A stretch of 64,000 nt of DNA, taken from assembly GCA_026119855.1 (NCBI GenBank), contig JAOWBW010000761.1, positions 62,001 through 126,000 of the forward strand, read 5' to 3'. A model generated the notes under the pieces. That model did no database searches, was not told the origin of the DNA, and saw only the letters and a list, made by a program, of their open reading frames with translations. Positions 1 through 12,488 of the stretch are shown in pieces (the first letter of the stretch is position 1; each line of letters begins with the position of its first letter). Source of the stretch: Campanula takesimana. Its lineage: Eukaryota > Streptophyta > Magnoliopsida > Asterales > Campanulaceae. The position numbers and the translations under genes were made by a program.

Positions 1-2179
1 ACAAAACCCAAAGAAAAAAAGTTGAAGACCACGCATAAAAAATGAAGATCCCAAATTTGGAGTTCATAGGATGAGTTTTAGTGGTTCAAAAGGTTTCTGA
101 CATTTCAATGTCAGAAACTGGAAGTGCAGAATCTGAATTTTTGAGTTTGAAACATATGTTTGAAAGGAGCACTTCCAGTGATCCAAAAAATGTATAAAAA
201 ATATTATAATCATCCTTAGTTATTTTAAAACAAAATCCATGTTTTGATCTTTGTCCAGAAAATTATTTTTCATCAAGTTTGAAGCCCAAGAACACAGCAA
301 GGTACTACAGTGAATAAGCAACTCAGAATCACTGAGACCCAAATTTATGCATGAAAATATGATCTAGGAATGGAATATGAACATGAAACTTTAGGATCAT
401 ATATTTCAACATGTTATGAACAAATTTTGTTCTTTTACATAAACTAGAAAACCACTCTAAGATGGATTTACAAGCTCATCAAAATCAAGACTCTATACAG
501 AAAGTAATAACTGATTATATGAGGCATGGTTATAGACCTCAAAACACTACTATATCTTCAAACCAAGGTATGAAACTCAAGGACTTTGATATTTAACATG
601 TTAACAACATTATCCAAGAGCTATTTCTCAACAAATAATGATTTTCACATGCATGATCATGAAGGAAAGCCAAAGAGGGCAGATTTACGCCCTTTGAGAG
701 AAACATGAAGATTTTCATACACAAATTAAAGCATATGAATATTATGACTATTATGAACATATATAAACCTAATAAACTGAGTATTAGCATCACATGATCA
801 TCATTTATATACATAAACAAAGCTTTACAAAGCTAAAAAAAAACATGGAAGATGAAGGAAACCTAGTCATTATTTGACTAGGTTCCAAACCACTCCCAAT
901 ATTGCTTACATATCTAAAGAGCCAAGGTTTACATAGAGTTTTACCTAGCTTTTGAGATTATGGGTGCTCCCTTTGTCAACCAAGGGAAGACTTTTTCTTT
1001 TCTTTTTGCTTTGTGTTTGATCAAAGTTTTGGCTTTGATGTGTTTTTTGTGGTTTGTTTGGTGATTTATGGGTGGTGTAGGGGTGGTGTATGAGTGGTGG
1101 TGTGGTGATGGTGTGGTGGTGGTGTTCTTGTTGAGAGAGAATGAGAGTGGAGGATGGTAGGGTTTTTTTTTTCTTTTTGTTTTTTGTGTCTCTTTTTTTT
1201 TGAAATGGATGAGAGTGGTGTACATAGGAGGAGGGAGGTGGTAAATTGGTTGTAACTTGGAGGGGGGAGGTTGTAAATTGGTGGATTCATCATCTATCCT
1301 TCTTGACTAAGGCTTAAAGTCATCTTCCTTATCTCTATTCCGGCTTTCCGCTCCGCAACTGCTCCGTTGTGCGCGTCTCCGGTGTCCCGGTTGTCCGCGA
1401 GTCCAACATGAAAGTTGCTCGGAATATTTTTCTGGTCAGGCCGGTATATCTGAAATATTTTTATGAGCAAGGAACGAGAATAATATATTTTTTCCTCTTC
1501 TTGACCAATTGATAAGATATTTTGAGATATTTTCCAATTTGGATAACCATCTTTCCGGCTCCAGCTTTTCGCTCCGTAACTGCTCCGTTGTGCGCGCCTC
1601 CGGTGTCCCGGTTATCCGCGAGTCCAACATGAAAGTTGCTCGGAATATTTTTCTGGTCAGGCCGGTATATCTGAAATATTTTTATGAGCAAGGAATGACA
1701 ATAATATATTTTTTGCTCTTTTTGACCAGTTGATAAGATATTTTGAGATATTTTCCAATTTGGATAACCATCTTTCCGGCTCCGGCTTTCCGCTCCGTCG
1801 TGCGCGCTCCGGTGTCCCGGTTGTCCGCGGGCCCAACATGAAAGTTGTTTGGAATAATTTTGTGGTCACGCCGGTATATCTGAAATATGTCAATTATCAA
1901 GGAAAGGTAATAATATATTTTTAATGCACAGAATGGATAACAGCGAGCAGTTCGGGGGGTTGCGGGCCCCGTTTCCGTTCCCGCACCTCGAAAAACGAAA
2001 TTTTTGCCTGTTTGCTCGCTTTTTCGCTCTGATCATAAATTTGAAGTCCGTTTATCCATTCGATGCACCGATATGGCTCACGGCAGTCCTGCACAGCCAA
2101 ATCGAGGGTTTTAGGTCAATTTTCGGGTTTAGACTGATTCAAGGTGGGTTTTTAGGGGTGCGAGATCAGGGTATCTACA
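1..2179 (-). mobile_element. Tat-B: right-hand (5') LTR of a Tat/Ogre-type retrotransposon, left part outside window
   Basis: The sequence is homologous to the Tat-1 LTRs at 45700-48489 and 60074-63561, most clearly from about 950 onward, and ends with the same terminal bases (GGTATCTACA at 2179). On the minus strand it therefore starts TGTAGATACC, the LTR 5' end. No polypurine tract or primer site follows 2179, so this is the outer edge of a minus-strand element lying to the left. The first 900 bases are clearly more diverged from the other LTR copies, so this is an older or different subfamily. Short ORFs in it are not genes. High confidence for LTR, moderate for 5' LTR rather than solo LTR. 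Confidence 0.85.
1340..1923. repeat. 221-bp tandem repeat inside Tat-B LTR (about 2.6 copies)
   Basis: Units start at 1340, 1561 and 1782 (period 221), each opening with a CCGGCTTTCCGCTCCG-like block, followed by a block containing ATGAAAGTTG and ending in GATAAGATATTTTGAGATAT. The third copy is truncated and more diverged. The same array is present in both Tat-1 LTRs. Confidence 0.9.
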
Positions 2180-3078
2180 GGTATGCTTGAACTCAACTAG
2201 TCAATATAGTTTTGTTATTACTAATGATCTTATGTCTGTTTGAGTTAAATATCCTAGGTTCAAAAGTTAAATATTTTTCTAAGTTTCAAAGAAACTTTTC
2301 ATTATGCGCCTGTGTACGCGCCTCAATTACTCTCTGCGCGCTCAAATTCCCTACGCACCTAAATCGTCTTTCCGCGCCTATGAGTTGATGCATCTCCGCG
2401 CCTATTTATGATTACGGCTCAATCAATGCTCATATTCAATTTTTCAATGATTGAACGTATTCAATTTGTCACAAGTACCAGGTAAGTTTATTCTGATCAT
2501 TTATTATAGAATCTTTGTCTTTTGACATTCCATAATTGTTCAAGGGTACTTGTGCAATTTATTTTCCCTCATTTTTCATTTTTCAAAAACTTTATTTTCT
2601 GGGGATATATTTCTTGCACCCTAAACTTACAACAAAATAGATGTTTTTGGGGTTTGTGCAAAAATTAGTCAAAATTGCTCATACACTTATAAGAGAAGTG
2701 GAGCAGTTTTTCTTTGCCTAAAATGTCTCATCGAAGTACCTTTGGTCATTCAGCATTAATGGACCGTCCTTTTTGTCATTCCTTCATTAATGGTCATCAT
2801 TTCAAAATCCCTCACCATTAATGCGCCGTACTATCCATATCACATCACCATTAATGAGCCAAATTTTTTTCCCCTCATTAATACCCGTCCTTTCATATTC
2901 CCATCTTTCTAAATCTTAAACCCATTATTTCCTTATTTGTGCCTATTTTTTAAAATATCCTACAAATAAATATCCCTCCTATCTCTTCTCCTTCCCCATC
3001 AGTCTCTCTCTCAACCGCCATTTCTCTCTGTTTCTCTCTCTATATATTCATCTTTCATTGCTTCACTTCTCTTGCTTC
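2180..3078 (+). promoter_or_regulatory. SIRE-A intergenic leader upstream of the accessory ORF
   Basis: This region is AT-rich non-coding sequence between pol and the accessory ORF. It holds repeated GCGCC words (for example near 2305, 2316, 2374, 2397, 2823). It ends in a long CT-rich tract (2970-3050), with an AAATAAATA-type TATA candidate near 2965 and TATATATT at 3041-3048. The CT-rich leader is recognisable in SIRE-B (minus strand, about 18480-18510), so it belongs to the element family. A separate promoter for the downstream ORF is inferred, not shown. Confidence 0.45.
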
Positions 3079-6000
3079 ATGGGTCCAAAGAAAACTTCTA
3101 CATCTAAATCCAAAGATCAAGACGAAATGGTATGAAACTCTAACTCTAAACTTCTTACATTTCTGTTTTTTTCTGGGTTCGTCTCTTTTAAAAACCGAAA
3201 ATTGCACTTTCTTTGATTTATCGTGTTTCGGTTATCCGTTTTCAAAATCGTTTGTTGGGTTGTGATCGTATTGTGATTTAGAGTCTTTTAAACTAAACTT
3301 TTCAACGATCAATGCTTTAAATTTTGCGAAACTAAAAAATCTCCATTTTTAGTTTTCAAAATTTTCATCACTTTATATCCATTTTCTGGATGTGTTGTTG
3401 TTTTGTACTTGTTTTGGTTTACATATTTGTGATCCTTGTCTTCTTGCGGTCATTTTGACATATTTTATGCTTGATTTGGTGTAGTTTCATGTTTTTCGTG
3501 TTCTTGGTGTTCTTCGAGCACTCAAGACATGTTCTTCGTGTTCTTCATTATTTTTGTATGACTTGGATTTCATAATTCTCAAAACTTGTTTTTCAAAAAT
3601 TTTCATGTTTGATCCTTATTGCTTGCATATGTATGTTTTTCATGTGTTTGTGTGATGTTGTGTGCTTTTTACGCTAAGTATAAATTTTCACATAGCCATG
3701 CACCTAACTACATGCTTATGCGCCTATATTTGTTATGCGCCCGTTTGTCACTATGCGCCTCCTATGCGCCTGTGCAATTATGCGCCTAACAAACTTACGC
3801 GCCTAATTTTTGTACTTAGTCATTTTTCTATGTTTAATTTTTCCTTAGTATTTACATAGAACCATGATATGCGCCTCGTAAACTCTATGCGCCTATGTTG
3901 ATTATGCGCCTCAACTATTGTATGCGCCTCTAGGTGATTACAACAGTTCTGCGGCTAATTAACTCATACGCCTATTTTTTACTTAGTTCATTATTATTGT
4001 TCTATGAGCCTGATACACTCCTAATTACACTCAATGTTTATTTTTTCAGGATATTGCTAATTTTAGACCTGGTGAAACCTTTAATATCACTGAGTTAGCT
4101 GCTGAACCAATGGGCATTGATATTATGGAATACATCAAAAAAGCTGGTCTTCTGCCCTTATTCACTCTGGATCAACCCTTCTACTCACCACTTCTTGTTT
4201 ATGAGTTCTTTTCTACTGCCAAATTCGTTGAGTTACCAACTGATACTGAAGGACTTGTGCGCTATCGCATTCGCGCAGTTGTACAAAATGTAGAACTCAC
4301 CATTTCTGCTGGCACTATCAAGCACGCTATAAACTTTACCACATCTGGCCCTCAAAGCATCGCTGGTAAAGCCAACTCTTATTCAACCGCCGTGCAGAAC
4401 ATTGTTGCGCGCATCTATCTCAATATCCCCACTCTTCAGCATAACATCAAAAATGTCGAGATTAGGGATGGAGGAGATCTATTAGCACACATAGAGCATA
4501 TCGTTGATGCGTCTATTGTGTTCAAATCGGGAAATGTGAATAGATTCACGGTGAAGCAGTGGGAATATACTGCAGCAATTATGGGAAAGGCCAAACTCAA
4601 TTGACCTCAGGTTCTGTTCAAGACTTTGCTAGACTAGATTGACAAGTACAACAAAAACAAGACCCACTGCAGAATCCTCACCAAAATTTTTCTCACCTAC
4701 CCAGCACTTGCCACATTCTTTAATGAGAATCCCGTCTATAAAACAGATGATGTACCAATTTTTGGTAAGGATAACTTGGTGTTAAAGAGGCGCAGAAAGC
4801 GCATTGCCAAGCACGCGCCTAGAGTGAAGGGTGCTTAGTTGATAGATGAAGAAACTGAGTCAGATGAGGAAAATGCTAAAGGCGCAGCAGGTGGAACAGA
4901 AGATGGCGCAGATACTACAATTGAACCTAGCACAGTTACTGGCGCTGGTACAGACAAAGGCAAAGGGATTGCACCGGTTGAGCGCGGAGGCAGACCACCT
5001 AAGCGCCCTAGAGTTGAGAAAGATGATCTTCAGGCTATTAAACGCGCGCAAGAAGCTAGTTTGGATGAAGCCCAGGAAAATAGAGATGAAGACTACCAGT
5101 TGAAGCAAGCCACTGAAATGGCTAAGGCAGAAAGGCGCATAGGCGCAGGGTCTAGCGCTGATGAATGCGCGCCTGCCCCTACTGCGCCTCCAAAGAAATC
5201 TACTCATGCGCCTATACCACCTCCAAAACCAACTCCAACTCCAACTCCAGTTCCACTCTCTTCTCAACAACAACAACTTAAAGATAAACTCTCCTTTGAT
5301 TTATTTGGTGACTTAAGTGAGGCACAAATTGAGGGGAGCCTAAACCATTCAAGAGGCGCAAATCATCTACTGCGCCTGTGGCTCCTGCGCCTCCTTTATC
5401 TACAGAAGACCCCACTTCAATTGATGATTATATTCCATCTCCTAGACACACTTTTGTTCATTCACCTGTCAGGCGCTCCCCTACTCCTGCGCCTACTCCT
5501 CCCACTCCTGATATGAGTATAGTACTTTCTCTACTTCAACAACTCCATGAAGGTCAAGCTCGAATTGAGTCTCAGTTTGAGCTTCATACTTCAATGTTAA
5601 CCAATCAGGCAGATGAGATTGTTGCCATTAAGGGGGAGATAACGCGCATTGGCGCTGACATCAGAGACAAACATTTTCTAACCCCTCAGCAATGGAGCGA
5701 TGCTATCGCACAAATGAATGACATGTTTAAAGACACACTAGCTGAACTTCGTGAAAGAATTAGCGCATGAATCAAGCTCACTGATGGTGAAGCTTTCATT
5801 GATGCTATTAAGCAGGTAGAGACCAGTGTTGCTGCTGACATTAAGAAGTTGCTTAACTTAGTCACTGGGGGAAGTGATAAGTTAGTGGGTGTTATGGACA
5901 AGATAAAGGAGATCAAGGATGAACTGCAAAATGCTTCAGAAGCGCATATGTCTTTTACGCCTTCTATAATTGCAGAAGATGGCGCGCCTCTTAATTCTCG

Positions 6001-6364
6001 CTCCTTGCTTTCAAAGTTAGATGTTTTGAAGGAGCTGATTGTTACTCATTTCAACGCCGCGCATTCTAGTGCTGATAGGCGTGCAGAGAGATCCTCCTCT
6101 GATATTGTGTCCGTGCAAGCTGCTGTTGAAGCAAACTTACAAGTGATTGCTGAAAACTTTCCTCAACAGCAAGCTATTACTCAACGCTCCATTGATGAGT
6201 GTCAAGACATCAATGTTGGGCATCTATGCTACCTCAGAGATGGTATTCAAGAGACATTCACAAATGTTAACCGTACTCTTCAACTGTCCAAACAAATTCA
6301 ACGCTCGGTGATGGAGATCGAAGAAGGCTTGAAGGAAGATGATGCGCCTCCTCCCAACCCTTAG
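3079..6364 (+). pseudogene. SIRE-A accessory (env-position) ORF, two exons, degenerate
   Basis: Exon 1 is 3079-3129 (17 codons, basic). A 920-base intron follows (GT at 3130, pyrimidine tract and CAG ending at 4049), and exon 2 begins at 4050 in the same frame (phase 0), 20 codons ahead of the next Met at 4110. The protein would be about 790 residues. The N-terminal 170 residues are globular, resembling plant retrotransposon ORF1/Transposase_32-type proteins. An acidic then Pro/Ala/Arg-rich hinge follows, coded largely by GCGCC words (4840-5500). The C-terminal 300 residues are helical and coiled-coil-like (5515-6364), ending in a Pro-rich tail. Breaks: frame changes near 4600, 4650 and 5340, TAG at 4836, TGA at 5768. 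I see no signal peptide or membrane segment, so a true envelope function is not supported. Its job is unknown. Confidence 0.65.
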
Positions 6365-6888
6365 TTATTTTCTTTGTTTGTAAGTTTGTTAAAATAATTT
6401 TTTATAGAAACCTTTTTGATAGTAATTTAGTGCTTACATGTTTTAGCACATCTTTTGTTTTTTGTTCAGTTGAAAACTTGTAATCACCAACTCTTATATT
6501 TCGAGTTTTATTGAGAACAAAGCATCATGTTTAGCAAACCTTGTTCATTCAAACTCCTGGTTTGTAGAACAATGAATTTATTGTTTAAAATCATATGCAT
6601 CATATTTGAACTGTTTCATATTTTCATGCATTGAGTTTAAACTTTGTTTAAACACATTTCAAAACTAAAATTCATATATCCTTTGAATGCGTTTAACTGT
6701 CGTTTCTATCATTCCATTTGTAATGATTTATCTTTATTGGAATAGATTAGAAATCTATATCTTGGACTAGTGTGTGCATTAACTTGAGACATGATTTACC
6801 AATTTCATTTATTTGGACATGTTATTATCAAGTATAAATGTTTGTCCCTGATATAGTAGGTAATGTCATCAATCAAATATGGGGAGAT
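6365..6888 (+). other. SIRE-A 3' untranslated region and polypurine tract
   Basis: AT-rich sequence with no supportable ORF. It ends in the purine tract GGGGAGA (6881-6887) immediately before the LTR start TGTTAGG at 6889, the arrangement expected for second-strand priming. Confidence 0.7.
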
Positions 6889-8272
6889 TGTTAGGTATGC
6901 CCACTTATATCTCAGTTTCAATGTAATAGGATTTATTAGATTTGATTGATCCATCACCTAAGTTTTATTTCATGGACTTTAGACCCACATGTAAGAAGTA
7001 TTTATACTTCATTTTTTTAGGTAGTCCATTGTAATAGAGTAGACTTAGGAATAGGGCAAGAATATCAAGATTGAAGAAAATCACCTTGTTCAATTTAAGC
7101 CACGCGACCATGCGCCCCTCACTTGCGCCATGCGCCCCCTTGGCGCGCGCACATGATCATGCGCCCCAGATGGCTCAATGCGCCTATGCGCCCCCTTTAG
7201 CTCATGCGCCCCATTGTGAATGATTTAACACTTGGTGATTTATTGAAGACATGAAGACTTGATGAGATTTAAACTATGCCAATGATCCAACGGTGGATAA
7301 ATAACACGTGTGCACCTAGATTTGAGGACACCTGTCCACAACGGTCATATTTGTGTTATGTGTCTAACGGCTATAAAAGGACACGTGCTCCACTCAACGA
7401 GCTCCAGCACATCTGTCCTTTGATCTTATCCACAAGGGATTTCCAACGGTTAGTTTTTGGAGCTCAACTATAAATACCCCATAACTTCAAACGTTTTGAA
7501 GTTTCTAAGATATTCAGAATTTCTCTCTCAAGCATTTGTTGAAGATTGCCTTTGATTTACCAGAATTCTCAAGAACTTATTCATACCTTCATACTTAGCC
7601 CAGATCCTCAAGCAAAAACACTTTAGTTTTATTGTGCTCTCAGTCACAAAGATCTAAAGAGCCTTGAATCTAAAATCACACACGCACCTCTTTAAGTTTT
7701 ATCACTTAGATCTTTCTTTAAGAGATACACCGGTTTTGTCTAGGATTTGTTCTTTCATAGAATATTAGATCTTGAGTTAGTGTATAAGCTCAAACGTTGT
7801 AATTTGTAACACTTACTCATATTATAAGATCTCCATTAGAAATCCAAGACTAACCATCTTGGTAGAGGACGTAGGTCTTTCCTTGATCGAACCTCTTCAA
7901 ATAGCGCGTATTAATTTCTTGTCATTTACTTTCAAGTTATTATCTTATCTCACTATTTGTTTTTTTAATCATTGTAGATTGATTGGATTGAATTGTGTTG
8001 TGTTTGTTATATCATTTGCCTTAGTTCCATCTTTCACTCACTTTGAGCCAAAATACTTAGAGTGTGTGTGCGCCCCCTTATCAAGCCTTGCGCCTATTTA
8101 CTTAACTAAATTCTGCTGTGCATTTCACTCAATCACTTAGGCACATTTCATAACGCTTATTTGATAAAGTGCGCATTTGCAATTGAGTTTATCAAGGGTA
8201 CGAAAAGAATTTTAAAACAGCTATTCACCCCCCTCTAGATATTTTCCATACCCTTGTTTCCCGTTGGGACCA
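6889..8272 (+). mobile_element. SIRE-A 3' LTR
   Basis: It starts TGTTAGG and ends after a block that includes CACCCCCCTCTAG and a GGGACCA-like terminus near 8272. It is collinear with the solo SIRE LTR at 21658-23122. It includes about a dozen GCGCC words, mostly at 7100-7215. The exact right edge is uncertain by about 10 bases because the terminal CA is altered. Confidence 0.8.
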
Positions 8273-9231
8273 AAATTCTTCATCTTGTAATCTCTCTAAA
8301 TGTAAGATGTAGTTGATCATGTAACTTGTTAAGAGGTCTAGCCACTTTGTTAGGCTAGACCTCCATTTGATGTCCCAAGATACAATGTTGACATTCTTGT
8401 TGTTCTTCTCTCTAAATGATGATATATCATGGATAAATGCTTAAATGGTTGTGGTTTTGTGTTGTTAACATGTAGATCTATGCATACCCCAAGTTTCATG
8501 TTCACACCATCTCATTTGAGTGAGTTTTCATGGGTGTTTTAATCCCTTTAGTAGATTTCCAGCAGACTGTCCATCTGCACCTTTCTGTCTTGTTGCTCTA
8601 TTTATGCATAGCAAACGTGGATTTTGGTCTTATACCCCAAAATATGGTTTGTTATATAAAAACAGAGGAAAATTAGCATGTAAATAGTATATTTTTCCCA
8701 TGAGCAAAGACTGTTCTTTCTATTTATTGTTTAGACTCTTGATCTGCAGAACTGTGCATGTTCATCGCTGACATAAAAATTTCAGAGGTGTTTTGTGTGA
8801 CTTAGACTTGCTTGATGGCCTTGAAACTTTCCAAATCTAAACTTTTATATGTTAGGAATAACTTTCATGTTTAGTGTTTTCCATGATTCCCTCGTTTTGA
8901 TGATGCAAAAAGTGGATCTTTTATGGATGTATGAGTATCTGTCAGATCTGGCTGTTGAAAGTTCTTTCTTGCATGCCTTGTTTGGACACCATAATATGAT
9001 TCTAAAATCAGAGGAAAAATAATAGTTGATACTTGATGTGTTAGGGAGTTTTCTTGACACTTACTTTCTAGATTTTGCAAGCATAAAAATAGGTACACAG
9101 AGAAGAAATGGACAGCAGTCCCTAAAATATTTGGGGACGGACTTTTGGACATTCATTTGATATGAGATTTGTTTCCCTTTGTAAATATTAATCCCCCCAC
9201 CCCTTTGTGTGTTTACTTTACTAGATGTGAA
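8273..9231 (+). mobile_element. Tat-A LTR, first segment
   Basis: Reverse-complement match to the Tat-1 LTR (for example 8290-8400 against 47170-47280, and 8980-9220 against 46140-46390). The LTR is interrupted on its left by SIRE-A and at 9231 by the chromovirus G, and resumes at 18037. It contains no gene. Confidence 0.85.
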
Positions 9232-11293
9232 TGTCGCGGCCCCGAACCCCGCGGACCCGAGATCGCGAGCTGGACGTCGACTTAAACAATAAACTCTAAA
9301 ATAATGGAGATAAAAATTTCCTTTTATACCCAAAGGATGATAACACAAGGTTTTGTAAATCAACTTGAACAACAAAGTAAAAACTCCATAAGCTTATACA
9401 CCAAAGTTACAAAATACACAAATCCTAGTGACGTCAATGTTTGGTACAAATATCCCCAAAAGGTTACACATTGATATAATGTAAACCAACCTATAACAAC
9501 TTTCCCCAAAAGAATGTATCCACACTCGACGTCCTCTTTCTCGTGATCAGCGAGACTAGTCCTTAGCACCTGGGGGGGGGTTAAGGAAAAACAAAGATAA
9601 AAAGAAAGGGGGTGAGATAAATCTCAATAAGTTACTAATGCAACTACATGACATGCTATGATGCAAGAAGCAATACGCAATAATAAATATCACATAGCAC
9701 ATAGCATTTATCACAAAAACAGATAGCAGCAGAAATAAGCACATAACAAATGATATAGCCAAGGTTTTCCAAACCGGTACATCCAAATAAAGGATCGCTG
9801 CGCAGCTTCAATAATCAACAAATCATCATCTTCATAATAGCATGAAAGCCGAAGAGAAATCCCAGGTACCGGAACCAATAACCAAATGAAGTGTCACAAG
9901 GGACGGGAGACATGCCACAAAGTCATGCTCCAAGTAAAGCTAAAATGCACACAAAGGAGCTAGCTCTTCTCACATCCAAGGCCAATCTGGAGGAGGGTAA
10001 TAATGGGGCAAAACAATGGTCAACATCACAATGGACTTGGCCGTGCCATCATAATGATTCGCATCGCCCAAACACACACAAAATACCAGCTGGACTTTCA
10101 AATAAAGGCTAAGTAATAAAATACTAGCACGATAAACAACCATTGATTCCAAAGTAGGGAATCACACCAAGAAGTCACCAAGAAAGTGAAATGTACCCAC
10201 AACGCACAATTAAAGTGTTCCAATAATCTCAATTAACACTTAATTAATTTCAAACACAAACTTGATCACAAAGGACCCAATTCTATTACTAGAGTGTACT
10301 ACAATGATCACTAAGGTCAACTAGAAGGACACCCAAGACTTAGACCAAAACGCATTCTTCAATCACACAAATTAACAAATGTAAACTTTCAGAGGTCTGT
10401 GCGGCCGCCCACCAGGGACTGTGCGGTCGCCCAAAAAGGGCCTCAAACAATAACAAAAGCTTTCAGATAGATGTACGGTCGCCCAGACATTTTTGGGCGG
10501 TCGCCCAATCTTCTGAACTGCCGGAATTCGGGAAGGAAGAAATGGGTTCTTCATTTTCTTAACCAATTCACACAAATGCTCAAAATCAAACACAACCAAC
10601 AAGATTCCTAAGGTACCCAAACATCATTTAACCAAAAAGGGGATCTTAACAACACCCTTTATCAACCAAAACCAAGATTGAATCAAGACATTCATCAATT
10701 CACCATTTTTAGCCAAAAACTCAAATAAATTCCAAATCAATTCCAAACTCAACCAAACTTCAAAGATAACAATTAAAGCATTATAGAAACATGTTATGAG
10801 CATTTTAGCATAAAAATGGGGGAAAAGCAACTTACATGAAAATTCTCAAAGATGACGGAATTCAATTCTTTTTGGTTCTACGCGATCCTATCGACGATCT
10901 AAACACATTTCAAGTTTTAAGAAATGAGAGATTATGAGAGGAAGAGGAAGAAAATGAAGAGAGAAGGAAAGAGAAAGAAACTTACCCACAATGGAGAGAG
11001 AGAGGGAGTTTGCTGGTAGAGGGGGATGGAGAGAGTGAGGGAGAGGGTGAGGGAGAAGAGAATGAGTAGGGAAATTATTTAAAAAAATTACATTTAGGCC
11101 CCTCCCTTCTACTAACACAATACTACACTAACCCAAATGACCTAAATAAAATGCAAGGCATAAATTAATATAACGCATAAAATGCACACATAAATATTTA
11201 AATAAATAATAATTTAAATAAATAAATAAGCAAATAAATAAATAATAATTATTTATTACTAATAAAATAGAGCCTAGATTTCGGGTCGTGACA
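9232..11293 (-). mobile_element. Element G left LTR (3' LTR), 2062 bp
   Basis: It is nearly identical to the right LTR. It contains a G run near 9570, a cluster of CGCCCA dyads (10400-10507) and GA-rich tracts (10925-11060). Predicted short ORFs are not conserved with any family I know. Confidence 0.93.
10400..10507. repeat. Cluster of GCGGTCGCCCA dyads in element G LTR
   Basis: Four copies lie within 110 bases (starts about 10400, 10422, 10474, 10494). The last is the inverted repeat TGGGCGGTCGCCCA. The other LTR has the same cluster near 17110-17217 with two copies degraded by single changes. Confidence 0.75.
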
Positions 11294-11325
11294 TTCACTC
11301 CCCCTTAAAGAAAATTCGACCCGAA
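11294..11325 (-). promoter_or_regulatory. Element G polypurine tract
   Basis: On the minus strand a purine run (TTTAAGGGGGAGTG) sits directly before the 3' LTR start TGTCACGACC, the expected site for plus-strand DNA priming. Confidence 0.8.
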
Positions 11326-11342
11326 TTTTAACGAGACTCACC

Positions 11343-12488
11343 TTAAACAAAAAGCCACGGAAATTTCCTCTCGATCTCATCTCGGAGCTCCCACGTCGAC
11401 TCCTCGATATTATGATTCCTCCAAAGAACTCTAACCAACGAAATGCTTTTGTTCCTCAACTCTTGAACTTTGGCATCTAAAATCCGAACCGGTCGTTCCT
11501 CATAAGTCATATCGGGCTCTATATCCTCCGGTACCCTCGGTAACACGTGAGATGGATCATGAACATACTTCCGAAGCATAGAAACGTGGAAAACATTGTG
11601 CAACCGGTCTAAAGATGGCGGCAACGCAAGTCGATACGCTAGAAGTCCAACCTTTCCCAAAATCTCAAACGGGCCAATAAACCTCGGAGCCAATTTACCC
11701 TTCTTCCCGAACCTACGAATACCCACCTTCGGAGATACTTTCAAGAACACCAAATCACCTGTCTGAAAACTAAGATCTCGCCTTCGGTTATCTGCATAGC
11801 TCTTATGTCGACTCTGGGCTGTTTTCAATCGATCCCGGATAACTCTAACCTTTTCAACTGAATCCTGAAGCAAATCAATACCCACGATCTTCGCTTCACC
11901 GACCTCATCCCAACAAATAGGCGATCTACATTTCCTTCCATACAAGGCCTCAAACGGTGCCATCTCGATACTAGCCTGATAACTGTTGTTGTAAGAGAAT
12001 TCCACTAACGGTAGGTGCGAATCCCAAGAATCAGAAAAGTCTATCGAACACGCTCGCAACATATCCTCCAAAATCTGAATAGTCCTCTCGGACTGACCGT
12101 CGGTCTGAGGATGAAAAGCTGTACTGAATCGCAAATCTGTACCCAAAGCTTCCTGAAACGCCTTCCAGAATCTAGAAGTAAATCTCGGGTCTCGATCTGA
12201 CACAATGCTAACCGGAACCCCATGCAATCTAACGATCCCATCAATGTAAAGGGTCGCAAGCTTCTCCATCGAGTATCTAATGTCAATAGGCAAGAAATGG
12301 GCACTCTTGGTCAATCTATCCACTATTACCCAAACACTGTCATACTTCCTACGGGTACGAGGTAGTCCCGTAACGAAATCCATAGTCACATGCTCCCATT
12401 TCCACTCGGGAATCTCTAACGGCTGAAGTAGTCCCACGGGTCTCTGATGCTCGGCTTTGACCTGCTGACAAGTTAAACACTTCGAAAC
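11343..12488 (-). pseudogene. Element G integrase C-terminal part with chromodomain
   Basis: This third segment of the G polyprotein has an intact integrase core: first Asp in TMDFV, second in VSDRDP, Glu in GQSERT. A GPF/GPY-type region (LAPRFIGPFEIL) follows, then a C-terminal chromodomain-like stretch with RILDAKVQELRNK and an EESTWE motif in the last 50 residues. Chromodomains of this group bind modified histones and steer integration to heterochromatin. It joins the upstream segment in the same frame across a TAA at 12489-12491, which also cuts between zinc-finger residues. The frame ends at 11343, just inside the polypurine tract. Confidence 0.9.

Larger units (their letters stand above)
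2180..8272 (+). mobile_element. SIRE-A: 3' part of a SIRE/Maximus-type Ty1/copia element
   Basis: The fragment starts just after where the pol stop would lie: 2180-2260 aligns with the sequence just downstream of the SIRE-B pol stop (minus strand, about 19020-18950). In order it holds a non-coding leader, a spliced accessory ORF in the env position (3079-6364), an untranslated stretch, a purine tract (6881-6887) and one LTR (6889-8272). The pol half was separated by the Tat-B insertion at 2179/2180. It lies inside the Tat-A LTR, which continues directly at 8273. Confidence 0.8.

Noticed and set aside
1436..1900. Overlapping short ORFs on both strands with similar peptides
   Set aside because: They are translations of the 221-bp LTR repeat and recur in every LTR copy; no initiation context or domain supports them.
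3079..6364. True envelope protein
   Set aside because: No signal peptide, transmembrane segment or cleavage motif is visible; only position in the element suggests 'env'.
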